A DNA stretch of 8,438 nucleotides, taken from NCBI GenBank assembly GCA_900555855.1, contig USML01000079.1:1-8438 (forward strand), in the 5' to 3' direction. The stretch comes from an uncultured Eubacteriales bacterium. GTDB lineage: Bacteria > Bacillota > Clostridia > Oscillospirales > Butyricicoccaceae. The number at the start of each line of letters is the position of its first letter. The first letter of the stretch is position 1. Shown here piece by piece: positions 1 through 6,520 of the stretch. The notes beneath the pieces were generated by a model. It was not told where the DNA came from, did no database searches, and saw nothing but the letters and a program-made list of their open reading frames with translations. Made by a program: the position numbers and the translations under genes.

Positions 1-1
1 C

Positions 2-277
2 GGCGGCGCAAGGCTCTCCGCGCCGCAAAACGCCACGGCCGAGCTGGATCTGCGGGGCGAAAGCGGCGACGAAGCCATCCTGGAGCTGGATCAGTTTCTG
101 GACAACGCCGTCCGGCTCCATCTGGAGACCGTCACCATCATCCACGGCAAGGGGACCGGCGTCCTGCGCCAGCGGGTGCAGGCCCGGCTGCGCAGCCATC
201 CGCAGGTAAAGAGCTTCCGCTTAGGCGTTTACGGCGAAGGGGAGAACGGCGTTACCATCGCCACCCTGAAAAAATGA
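2..277 (+). CDS. mutS2: MutS2 C-terminal end (Smr domain), 5' partial
   Basis: This is the 3' end of a gene that begins left of the window; the reading frame opens at base 2 and stops at TGA 275-277, giving 91 residues. The peptide carries the Smr-domain signatures ELDLRGE, VTIIHGKGTGVLR and a terminal GEGENGVTIATLK. In MutS2 proteins this C-terminal domain is a nuclease/RNA- or DNA-binding module that follows the MutS-like ATPase; MutS2 acts in suppressing homologous recombination or in rescuing collided ribosomes, depending on species. The ATPase and clamp domains lie outside the window, so a stand-alone Smr protein is not excluded, but the spacing and the ending FRLGVYGEG...GVTIATLK are typical of MutS2. 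A short GC hairpin (278-295) follows the stop, without an adjacent T-run. Confidence 0.87.
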   Translation, partial: GGARLSAPQNATAELDLRGESGDEAILELDQFLDNAVRLHLETVTIIHGKGTGVLRQRVQARLRSHPQVKSFRLGVYGEGENGVTIATLKK

Positions 278-367
278 GCCTTGCGCGGCGCAGGCGGCGA
301 ATTTCTGTAGTTTTTCCGCAGGAAGTAAAAGACCTCCAAGGCGCTTTTGTGAATTTTGATAGAAATT

Positions 368-387
368 TGGCATTGCCATTTTGGCAA
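368..387. promoter_or_regulatory. Overlapping TGGCA/TGCCA dyads over the -35 box
   Basis: Two perfect inverted repeats share the central TGCCA: TGGCA-T-TGCCA at 368-378 and TTGCCA-TTT-TGGCAA at 373-387. They cover the putative -35 element of the HPr-like gene, which is where a repressor operator would sit. No regulator family is recognised from the sequence; it does not match the catabolite-response (cre) consensus. It may be only a palindromic composition effect. Confidence 0.35.
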
Positions 388-401
388 AACTTTGGTATCA
401 T
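373..401 (+). promoter_or_regulatory. Putative sigma-A promoter of the HPr-like gene
   Basis: TTGCCA at 373-378 and TATCAT at 396-401 are separated by 17 bases, a good match in sequence and spacing to the vegetative -35/-10 pair. The surrounding 300-410 stretch is AT-richer than the flanking genes. It lies about 40 bases upstream of the preferred start codon at 440. The -35 hexamer is embedded in two overlapping perfect dyads (see the operator entry). The promoter is inferred from sequence only. Confidence 0.55.
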
Positions 402-439
402 AATAAAAGAGAACGAATATGAAGGAAGCGAGGATGCTT

Positions 440-703
440 ATGTTTTCTAAAGAAGTCACCGTAACGAATCAGACCGGTCTTTATGCGAGACCTGCAACTT
501 TTTTTATCCAGAAAGCCAATGAATTTCGGAGTACGATGATGGTGGAAAAGGCTGAGCGCAAGGTCAACGCCAAGAGTCTTCTGGGCGTTTTGTCGCTGGG
601 CATCACCAAAGGAAGCACGATCACCATTTCCGCTGAAGGCCCTGATGAGACAGAAGCCGTCAATGCGCTTTGCGAGCTGATCGAAAGCAATTTCGGCGAA
701 TAA
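440..703 (+). CDS. HPr/Crh-like phosphocarrier homologue with Tyr15 in place of the active-site His
   Basis: An 87-residue protein of the HPr family (usual length 85-90). The start at ATG 440 is chosen because GAGG at 430-433 sits at good spacing and because it puts family landmarks at their standard numbers; ATG 419 and 434 are in frame but less likely. The active-site loop reads TGLYARPATFF, so residue 15, the histidine phosphorylated by Enzyme I in HPr, is Tyr (codon TAT, 482-484). Arg17 and Pro18 are kept. The regulatory site is intact: KVNAKSLLGVLSLG with Ser46, the target of HPr kinase/phosphorylase. Bacillus Crh has Gln15 and intact Ser46 and works as a catabolite co-repressor partner of CcpA, so a Crh-like regulatory role is the best inference; sugar-phosphate relay is unlikely. 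It appears monocistronic, with its own promoter and strong terminator, and is lower in GC than its neighbours. Confidence 0.9.
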   Translation: MFSKEVTVTNQTGLYARPATFFIQKANEFRSTMMVEKAERKVNAKSLLGVLSLGITKGSTITISAEGPDETEAVNALCELIESNFGE

Positions 704-725
704 TTTTGCTGAGCGCCAACAATCC

Positions 726-753
726 ATGCGTCCCGGTCGCGGGACGCATTTTT
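726..753 (+). terminator. Rho-independent terminator of the HPr-like gene
   Basis: A perfect 10-bp stem, ATGCGTCCCG (726-735) with CGGGACGCAT (740-749), closes a GTCG tetraloop and runs directly into TTTTT (749-753). It lies 22 bases after the HPr-like stop codon. Its T-run ends only 16 bases before the uvrC start codon, so no full promoter fits between the two. Confidence 0.92.
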
Positions 754-769
754 ACTATTGGAGAACGCT

Positions 770-2593
770 ATGACCTTTGAAGAGCTGAAGGATAAGGCAC
801 ATCGTCTGCCCCAGCTGCCCGGCGTCTATCTGATGCACGACCGGACGGGGACGGTGATCTATGTGGGCAAGGCCAAAAGCCTGCGCAGCCGGGTGAGCCA
901 GTATTTTGCCGATCTGGCGTCTCACACGGTGAAGACCCGGCGGATGGTCTCCAACATCGACCATTTTGAGACGATTTTTGCCTCCTCCGAGCTGGACGCC
1001 CTGCTGCTGGAAAACACGCTGATCAAAAAATACAAGCCCAAATACAATATCCTGCTGAAGGACGACAAGGGCTATCCCTTCATCCGCATCGGCCGGGAAG
1101 ACTATCCAAGGCCCACCGTCGCCGGCAAGCGGGAGCGGGACGGCGCCCGGTATTTCGGCCCCTACGGCGGACGGGGGACGGCCAATCAGGCCATCCGTCT
1201 CCTTTCCGAGACCTTTCTGCTGCCCAGCTGCAGCCGCCGCTTCCCCCGGGACATCGGCAAGGAGCGCCCCTGCCTGCAGCTGGACATGAAAAAATGCTGC
1301 GGCGTCTGCACGGGAAGGCTCTCGCCGGAGGATTATCAGGAACTGATCCGCCAGTGTATCCAGGTGCTGGAGGGGAAGAGCGAGGAGCTGGAGGCCCAGC
1401 TCCAGCAGAGCATGGAGCTGGCGGCGGAGCAGCTGGCCTTTGAACAGGCCGCCGCTTTTCGCGACAGGATCCGCGCCGTCCAGCGGCTGCGGCAGCTGCG
1501 GATCGCGGTGGTGGCCGGCGGAGCAGATACCGATGCGGTGGCCTTTGCCCTGCGGGGCAGCCGGGCCTGCATCGTCCGGCTCTCCTATAAAGGCGGCGTT
1601 TTGGTAGACCGGAGATCGGTCTTTCTGGACGGTCTGGACGAGGGCGACGCGCCCGACGCGCTGGAGAGCTTTCTGCAGCAGTATTATACCCAGCTGAACT
1701 GGGCGCCAAGGACCGTCTGCCTTTCCCATGAGATCGAAAACCAGCAGGCCATGGAGGATTATCTCTCCGACCTGCGGGAGAGCCGCTGCACCCTGCTGCT
1801 GCCCCAGCGGGGCGAAAAGCGCAGGGAGGTCCAGCTGGCCATGGACAACGCGCAGCTGGAGCTCAAGGAAGCGGAAGCGGCGGAGGAACGCACAGGGAAG
1901 ACCCTGCAGCTTTTGCAGCAGATGCTGGGGCTGGCGGCTCCGCCTGTGCGGATGGAGGCCTATGACATCTCCAACACCGCCGGGACGGATCCGGTGGCTT
2001 CCATGACTGTGTTCCGCAGCGGCAGGCCGCTGAAGAGCGCCTATAAAAAGTATAAGATCAAGACCGCCGCCGGCGGCGACGACTACGGCGCCATGTATGA
2101 GGTCCTGGGCCGCAGGCTGGACCGGGCGCTGGCGGGGGACGAGGGCTTTTTGCCCCTGCCGGACCTTTTGCTCATCGACGGCGGCGCAGGCCAGACCAAA
2201 ATGGCGCTGGAGCAGCTCCGGGCCAGAAAGCTGGACATCCCCGTCTACGGCATGGTCAAGGACAGCCACCACCGCACCCGGGCGTTGGTCTCCGCAGACG
2301 GCAGGGAGATCGGCATTGCCGCGACGCCGGCAGTCTTTGCCCTCATCGGCCGGATCCAGGAGGAGACCCACCGCTTTGCCATCGAATACCATCGCAGCCT
2401 GCGGGGCCGGCAGATGCGGAAATCGTCGCTGGAAAACATCCCCGGGCTTGGCCCCGTGCGGGAAAAGGCCCTGCTGAAGCGGTTCGGCACGGTGCGGGCC
2501 ATCCGCGAGGCTTCGCTGGAGGAGCTGCAGCAGGTCCTGCCGCAGGCCGTGGCAGAAGCCGTCTATCATCATCTGAAGGAGGAGCTCACATGA
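770..2593 (+). CDS. uvrC: UvrABC excinuclease subunit C
   Basis: 607 residues, the usual length for UvrC, the dual-incision nuclease of nucleotide excision repair recruited by UvrB. ATG 770 is chosen because GGAG at 760-763 stands 6 bases upstream; an in-frame TTG at 758 overlaps that site and is unlikely. Order of domains: GIY-YIG nuclease for the 3' cut (GVY at 18-20, YVG at 31-33, Glu81); four cysteines, C154, C168, C176 and C180, in the CxxxC-type arrangement reported to hold an iron-sulfur cluster in UvrC; UVR helical hairpin that contacts UvrB (about 204-238); RNase H-like nuclease for the 5' cut with Asp399 (AYDISN), Asp437/438, Asp470 (LLLIDGG) and His541 (FAIEYHRSLR); tandem helix-hairpin-helix DNA-binding end (about 553-605, ENIPGLGPVREKALL). 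All key residues are present. Its stop overlaps the rsmD start by four bases (ATGA). Confidence 0.97.
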   Translation: MTFEELKDKAHRLPQLPGVYLMHDRTGTVIYVGKAKSLRSRVSQYFADLASHTVKTRRMVSNIDHFETIFASSELDALLLENTLIKKYKPKYNILLKDDKGYPFIRIGREDYPRPTVAGKRERDGARYFGPYGGRGTANQAIRLLSETFLLPSCSRRFPRDIGKERPCLQLDMKKCCGVCTGRLSPEDYQELIRQCIQVLEGKSEELEAQLQQSMELAAEQLAFEQAAAFRDRIRAVQRLRQLRIAVVAGGADTDAVAFALRGSRACIVRLSYKGGVLVDRRSVFLDGLDEGDAPDALESFLQQYYTQLNWAPRTVCLSHEIENQQAMEDYLSDLRESRCTLLLPQRGEKRREVQLAMDNAQLELKEAEAAEERTGKTLQLLQQMLGLAAPPVRMEAYDISNTAGTDPVASMTVFRSGRPLKSAYKKYKIKTAAGGDDYGAMYEVLGRRLDRALAGDEGFLPLPDLLLIDGGAGQTKMALEQLRARKLDIPVYGMVKDSHHRTRALVSADGREIGIAATPAVFALIGRIQEETHRFAIEYHRSLRGRQMRKSSLENIPGLGPVREKALLKRFGTVRAIREASLEELQQVLPQAVAEAVYHHLKEELT

Positions 2594-3147
2594 GGATCAT
2601 TACAGGAAAGGCCCGCGGAAAGCGTCTGCAGACGCCGGAGGGGCTTCATACCAGACCCACCACGGAGCGCGTCAAGGAATCGGTGTTCAGCATCGTTCAA
2701 TGGGATATCGAGGGCCGAAAGGCGCTGGATCTGTTCGGCGGCAGCGGCCAGCTGGGGCTGGAGGCCGTTTCCCGGGGCGCGGAGAGCTGCGTCATCGTGG
2801 AGAGCGACCGGGGCGCGCAGAAGGTCATCGAGAGCAATATCCGGGGCTGTAAATTTGAAGACCAGTGCCGTCTGGTCTGCGGCGATGCCTTCCAGTTTCT
2901 CCAGCGGCAGAAGAAGGACAGCTTCGGCCTGATCTTTCTGGATCCGCCCTACGGCGGCGAGCTGCTGAACCGGGCGCTGCAGGAGATCTGCCGAATTGAC
3001 ATTTTGTCTGAGGGTGGTATAATTATTTGTGAGAGCGGCGAGAACGACGCGCTGCTGCCGGTGCCTGCGCCTTACCGGGTGCTGCGGCGGTATCACTACG
3101 GCCATTCCGCCGTGGTCACCATCACAAAGGGCGGCGAAGAGGCATGA
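2590..3147 (+). CDS. rsmD: 16S rRNA (guanine-966-N2)-methyltransferase
   Basis: 185 residues, normal for RsmD, which uses S-adenosylmethionine to methylate N2 of G966 (E. coli numbering) of 16S rRNA during 30S assembly. Seen in the protein: the N-terminal RIITGKARGKRL and RPTTERVKE (22-30) blocks, the SAM-binding motif I DLFGGSGQLGLEAVSRGA (47-64), the acidic end of strand 2 (VESDR, 70-74), and the catalytic DPPY (118-121). The start codon overlaps the uvrC stop as ATGA, and its own stop overlaps the coaD start in the same way, so translation is probably coupled. The rsmD-coaD pair is a very common neighbourhood in Firmicutes and Actinobacteria, which supports the assignment. Confidence 0.96.
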   Translation: MRIITGKARGKRLQTPEGLHTRPTTERVKESVFSIVQWDIEGRKALDLFGGSGQLGLEAVSRGAESCVIVESDRGAQKVIESNIRGCKFEDQCRLVCGDAFQFLQRQKKDSFGLIFLDPPYGGELLNRALQEICRIDILSEGGIIICESGENDALLPVPAPYRVLRRYHYGHSAVVTITKGGEEA

Positions 3148-3650
3148 GGACGGCCATGGTCTCCGGGACCTTCGACCCGGTAACGCTGGGTCATGTGGAT
3201 CTGGCGGAGCGGGCCTCCCGGCTGTTTGATCAGGTGATCATGACCATGATGATCAACCCCAACAAGCACGATCGCTTCCCCGTGGAGCAGCGGCTGGCCT
3301 TTCTGCGGGACGCCGTTGCGCACCTGCCCAATGTCCGGGTGGATTTTTGGGACGGGATGCTCTATGAATATGTTCTGGCCCATGGGATCTGCGCCAATGT
3401 GCGGGGCATCCGCAGCGAAAAGGACGCCGCCTATGAGCTGGACATGGCAGAATACAACCTGGCCCACGCGCCCTCCTGCGAGACGCTGCTTTTGCCCGCG
3501 AAAAAGGGGCTGGAGCAGCTCAGCTCCACGGAGGTCATGCGCCGGAGCCGGGCCGGAGAAGACATTTCCGCGCTGGTGACGCCCATGGTGGCGCAGGCGC
3601 TGCAAACCGACAAAAAAGGAGAGGTATCTTATGGCAGGGACTCCCATTAA
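3144..3650 (+). CDS. coaD: Phosphopantetheine adenylyltransferase (CoA biosynthesis)
   Basis: 168 residues, close to the usual 155-165. CoaD transfers AMP from ATP to 4'-phosphopantetheine, giving dephospho-CoA, the penultimate cytosolic step of CoA synthesis. The nucleotidyltransferase motif GTFDPVTLGH is at residues 8-17 with its catalytic His17; Lys41, the RGIR motif (87-90), Glu98, Asn105 and the SST triplet (127-129) fall at family positions. The last 20 bases overlap the following coiled-coil gene and carry that gene's Shine-Dalgarno sequence, so the C-terminal tail KKGEVSYGRDSH is partly a by-product of the overlap and is somewhat longer than in typical homologues. Its start overlaps the rsmD stop by four bases. 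Confidence 0.96.
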   Translation: MRTAMVSGTFDPVTLGHVDLAERASRLFDQVIMTMMINPNKHDRFPVEQRLAFLRDAVAHLPNVRVDFWDGMLYEYVLAHGICANVRGIRSEKDAAYELDMAEYNLAHAPSCETLLLPAKKGLEQLSSTEVMRRSRAGEDISALVTPMVAQALQTDKKGEVSYGRDSH

Positions 3651-4107
3651 CGAGCTGGTCAATACGCTGTATGAAATGGTGGAAGACGCCTTTACCATGC
3701 CGCTGGGCAACGATCGCTGCATTCTGGAGCGGGATAAGGTTCTGGATCTGCTGGACGAGATCCGGGCAAATCTGCCCTCCGATCTGAAAATGGCGCAGGA
3801 GATCGTGGAAAAGCGCAACGAGCTGATTGCCGCAGGTAAGCGGGAATACGACAATCTGAAGAAGCAGGCGGACGATTATGCCCGGCAGAAGACCAGCGAG
3901 CATGAGATCACGCAGGAGGCCCGGAAGAAGGCCGCCGAGCTTGTGGCCGCGGCAGAGCGCCGGGCCAGGGATGTGATGCGCGCCGCGGGCGAATACTGCG
4001 AGGACGCCATGAAGCGGACGGAATCGGCCATGGCCCAGTCTCTGGAGGAGCTGCGGCAGTCCCGGATCCAGTTTCAGCAGGCGGCGCGGGAGCAGAAGGG
4101 GAACTGA
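3631..4107 (+). CDS. Coiled-coil protein, DivIVA/ATPase-stalk-like, unknown function
   Basis: 158 residues, soluble, with no signal peptide or membrane segment. After a short N-terminal helix (MAGTPINELVNTLYEMVEDA), residues 31-60 (ILERDKVLDLLDEIRANLP and on) resemble the stretch found in DivIVA/SepIVA-like proteins. Residues about 55-155 are one long charged heptad-rich helix with many Ala, Glu, Lys and Arg. Automatic annotation often calls such proteins ATPase or V-type ATPase subunit H because of the stalk-like coiled coil; there is no nucleotide-binding motif, so that label should not be trusted. A strong ribosome-binding site, AAGGAGAGG (3616-3624), sits 6 bases before ATG 3631 inside the end of coaD. 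A similar coiled-coil gene next to coaD is common in related genomes, as far as I recall. A role as a membrane- or division-associated scaffold is only a guess. Confidence 0.75.
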   Translation: MAGTPINELVNTLYEMVEDAFTMPLGNDRCILERDKVLDLLDEIRANLPSDLKMAQEIVEKRNELIAAGKREYDNLKKQADDYARQKTSEHEITQEARKKAAELVAAAERRARDVMRAAGEYCEDAMKRTESAMAQSLEELRQSRIQFQQAAREQKGN

Positions 4108-4113
4108 GCCGGG

Positions 4114-4881
4114 ATGAAAGCCATCGACCTGAACTGTGACCTTGGGGAAAGCTTCGGCGCTTATACCATCGGCCAGGACCGGGCGCTGATGGAGGTGATC
4201 ACCTCCGCATCTGTGGCCTGCGGCTTCCACGCCGGCGATCCCACCGTTATGGGCCGCACCGTGGAAGCGGCTCAGGGGCAGGGCGTTGCCCTGGGCGCCC
4301 ATCCGGGCTATCCGGATCTGCAGGGCTTTGGCCGGCGGGAAATGAAGCTTTCGCCGGAGGAGGTCTATGCCGATGTTTTGTATCAGCTGGGCGCGCTGGC
4401 AGGCTTCGTTCGGGCACAGGGCGGCAGGCTTCAGCACATCAAGCCCCATGGCGCTTTGTATAATCAGGCCTGTAAAGACGAAGGGCTTGCCGGGGCGATC
4501 TGCCGCGCGGCAAGGGATCTTGACCCTTCGCTGATCGTGCTTGCGCCGGAGCGCAGCGCCTTCCGGCAGGCGGCGCAGACCCTTGGCCTGCCCTTTGCCG
4601 GGGAATTCTTTGCAGACCGGGCCTATCTCCCGGATGGCAGCCTGGTCCCCCGGAGCCGGCCCGGCGCCGTCATCCACGACGGTGCGCTGGCGGCAAGCCG
4701 GGTGCTGCAGATGGCGCAGGAGGGGACGGTCACCTGCATCGACGGGACGGTTTTGCCCATGCGGTGCGTTTCCGTCTGCGTCCACGGCGACAATGAAGCC
4801 GCGCTGGAAAGCGTCCGCCTGATCCGCAGGACGCTGGAGCAGAACGGCGTGGCCCTGCGCCCCATGAGGGAGCTGATCTGA
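4114..4881 (+). CDS. pxpA: 5-oxoprolinase subunit A (LamB/YcsF family)
   Basis: 255 residues, full length for the LamB/YcsF family. PxpA with PxpB and PxpC opens the ring of 5-oxoproline (pyroglutamate) at the cost of ATP to give glutamate, a metabolite-repair reaction in the cytosol. Conserved blocks: DLNCDLGESFG (5-15), SASVACGFHAGDP (31-43), GAHPGYPDLQGFGRR (61-75) and HIKPHGALYN (108-117), rich in the Asp and His residues expected of a metal-dependent polysaccharide-deacetylase-like barrel. It starts 6 bases after the coiled-coil gene with only a weak ribosome-binding site (GGG just before ATG), so translation probably relies on reinitiation. Its stop overlaps the pxpB start by one base (TGATG). 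Confidence 0.96.
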   Translation: MKAIDLNCDLGESFGAYTIGQDRALMEVITSASVACGFHAGDPTVMGRTVEAAQGQGVALGAHPGYPDLQGFGRREMKLSPEEVYADVLYQLGALAGFVRAQGGRLQHIKPHGALYNQACKDEGLAGAICRAARDLDPSLIVLAPERSAFRQAAQTLGLPFAGEFFADRAYLPDGSLVPRSRPGAVIHDGALAASRVLQMAQEGTVTCIDGTVLPMRCVSVCVHGDNEAALESVRLIRRTLEQNGVALRPMRELI

Positions 4882-5573
4882 TGGAAGAGACGATCCGGAT
4901 CCTGCCCTGCGGCGACAGCGCACTGACGCTTGTCCTGGGAGACCGGGTATCGGAAGCGGTCCACCGCCGGGTGAAGGCCATGGAGCTGGCGCTGCGCCGG
5001 GCCGCGCTGCCCGGCGTTTTGGAGCTGGTCCCCACCTATACCACGGTCTGCGTTCATTATGACCCCTGCCGGGTCCTGTTCTGCCAGCTGGAGGCCGCCA
5101 TCCGCGGCCTTGCTTTTGCGCCGGAAGCGGCGGCAGAGGCGGGGCGGCTGATAGAGATCCCCGTCTGCTACGGCGGAGAATACGGCCCGGATCTAAAGGC
5201 CGTCGCGGCCCACGCCGGGCTTTTGCCGGAGGAGGTCGTCCGCCGGCATACCGCGCCGGAATATCTTGTCTATATGCTGGGCTTTCTGCCCGGCTTTGCT
5301 TATCTGGGCGGGCTGGATGAGACCATCGCCTGCCCCCGGCTGCAAACGCCCCGCACCCGGATCCCGGCAGGCTCCGTAGGCATCGCGGGGTCGCAGACGG
5401 GCATCTATCCGCTGGCCTCTCCCGGCGGCTGGCAGCTGATCGGCCGCACGCCGGAGACGCTGTTTTCCCTGACGGAGCAGGGGGAGAGCCGGTTTTTGCT
5501 TTCGCCGGGCGATCGGGTGCGGTTTGTCGCCGTCCCGCCGGAAGCCTTTCGGGAAGGAGCGTCCGCAGTATGA
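4881..5573 (+). CDS. pxpB: 5-oxoprolinase subunit B (KipI-like)
   Basis: 230 residues, the usual size for PxpB/KipI. The C-terminal cyclophilin-like half holds the family signatures YMLGFLPGFAYLGGLD (131-146), IPAGSVGIAGSQTGIYP (161-177) and SPGGWQLIGRTP (180-191); the N-terminal part (LPCGDSALTLVLG, 8-20) is the KipI N-domain. PxpB forms a complex with PxpC, and together with PxpA hydrolyses 5-oxoproline. In Bacillus the homologue KipI was first described as an inhibitor of the sporulation kinase KinA; with pxpA and pxpC beside it, the enzymatic role is the better reading here. One-base overlap with pxpA, and an ATGATG overlap with pxpC. Confidence 0.96.
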   Translation: MEETIRILPCGDSALTLVLGDRVSEAVHRRVKAMELALRRAALPGVLELVPTYTTVCVHYDPCRVLFCQLEAAIRGLAFAPEAAAEAGRLIEIPVCYGGEYGPDLKAVAAHAGLLPEEVVRRHTAPEYLVYMLGFLPGFAYLGGLDETIACPRLQTPRTRIPAGSVGIAGSQTGIYPLASPGGWQLIGRTPETLFSLTEQGESRFLLSPGDRVRFVAVPPEAFREGASAV

Positions 5574-6520
5574 TGGAGATCCTGCAGCCCGGTCTGCTGA
5601 CCACCGTTCAGGACGGGGGCAGATGGGGCTTTCAGCAGTATGGCGTTCCGGTCTGCGGCGCAATGGACTGGTCTGCGCTGGCCCGGGCCAATCTTCTGGC
5701 GGGCAACGCCATGGAGGAAGCCGCGCTGGAGATCACCGGTCTGGGGCCTGTCCTCCGGTTTTTACAGGATAATTGCTTCGCGCTGGCTGGGGCAGACTGC
5801 ACCGCCGCGCTGAACGACACGCCGCTGGAAAGCGGCAGAGCCTACTTTGCTTCGGCGGGCGACATCCTGCGCATGGGCGCGCTGAAGCGGGGCTTCCGGG
5901 CCTGCCTTGCCGTCTCCGGCGGCTTTGACCTGCCGGAGGTCATGGGCAGCCGCAGCACCTGTCTTTCCGCCGGCTTTGGCGGCTATCGGGGCCGCGCCCT
6001 GCAGAAGGGCGACCGGCTGGCCTTTCGCAGCCCGCAGCTCTGGCTGCACGGTCTGACAGAACGGCGCCTGCCGGAGGATTATGATCCGGCGCAGCCGGTG
6101 CGGGTGGTCCTGGGGCCGCAGGCTGACGCCTTTTCGGAAGAGACGCTGGCGCGCTTTTTTTCCGCCGAATACCGGTTGGGGCCAAAGAGCGACCGGATGG
6201 GCGCGCGGCTGGAGGGTCCGCCGCTGCCGCTGCAGCCGGGAAAAACGGCCAATATTATCTCCGACGGCATCGCCATGGGCAGCATTCAGGTGCCCAACGG
6301 GCAGCCGATCCTGATGCTGGCAGACCGGCAGACCACCGGCGGCTACACCAAGATCGCCAATGTGATCTCCGCCGACTTCCGGCTCTTGGGTCAGCTGAAG
6401 GCCGGGGACAAGGTAATGTTCAAGAAGGTATCCATCCAGGCCGCCCAGGAGGCTCTGTTGAACCAGCGAGCCGCGCTGAGACAACTGCGCAGGTTTTTAG
6501 GATCAGGAAACAGAAGATAA
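5570..6520 (+). CDS. pxpC: 5-oxoprolinase subunit C (KipA-like, biotin-dependent carboxyltransferase family)
   Basis: 316 residues, full length. Family signatures are LLTTVQDGGRWGFQQYGVP (9-27), an AMDWSALARANLLAGN block (31-46), SRSTCLSAGFGG (127-138), the SDRMGARLEG stretch (207-216), and QVPNGQPILMLADRQTTGGY (240-259) with IANVISADF. It is the partner of PxpB in ATP-dependent 5-oxoprolinase; the family name reflects fold similarity to the allophanate hydrolase/urea amidolyase carboxyltransferase domain. Start is ATG 5570 (overlap of four with pxpB) or the adjacent ATG 5573 (overlap of one); the sequence does not decide between them. It is the last gene of the run and is followed by a terminator about 150 bases downstream. 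No biotin-carboxyl carrier or transporter gene accompanies the trio in this window. Confidence 0.96.
   Translation: MMEILQPGLLTTVQDGGRWGFQQYGVPVCGAMDWSALARANLLAGNAMEEAALEITGLGPVLRFLQDNCFALAGADCTAALNDTPLESGRAYFASAGDILRMGALKRGFRACLAVSGGFDLPEVMGSRSTCLSAGFGGYRGRALQKGDRLAFRSPQLWLHGLTERRLPEDYDPAQPVRVVLGPQADAFSEETLARFFSAEYRLGPKSDRMGARLEGPPLPLQPGKTANIISDGIAMGSIQVPNGQPILMLADRQTTGGYTKIANVISADFRLLGQLKAGDKVMFKKVSIQAAQEALLNQRAALRQLRRFLGSGNRR

Noticed and set aside
278..295. GC hairpin just after mutS2 as its terminator
   Set aside because: The stem (GCCT and GCG/CGC with a bulged T) is plausible but the nearest T-run is about 18 bases further on, so intrinsic termination is doubtful.
419..439. ATG 419 or ATG 434 as start of the HPr-like gene
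   Set aside because: The extra residues contain the ribosome-binding sequence GGAAGCGAGG, and only ATG 440 gives the family numbering with positions 15 and 46 in place.
758..769. TTG start for uvrC four codons upstream of ATG 770
   Set aside because: The TTG overlaps the GGAG ribosome-binding site that serves ATG 770, and no other site precedes it.
755..2572. Minus-strand open frame of 605 codons opposite uvrC
   Set aside because: It is a GC-driven antisense shadow of uvrC; its peptide is low in recognisable motifs and rich in Leu, Gln, Pro and Ala, whereas the plus frame has every UvrC motif.
3535..5604. Minus-strand open frame of 689 codons across coaD to pxpB
   Set aside because: It spans several well-supported plus-strand genes and their junctions; the peptide is Arg/Pro/Ala-rich with no family resemblance.
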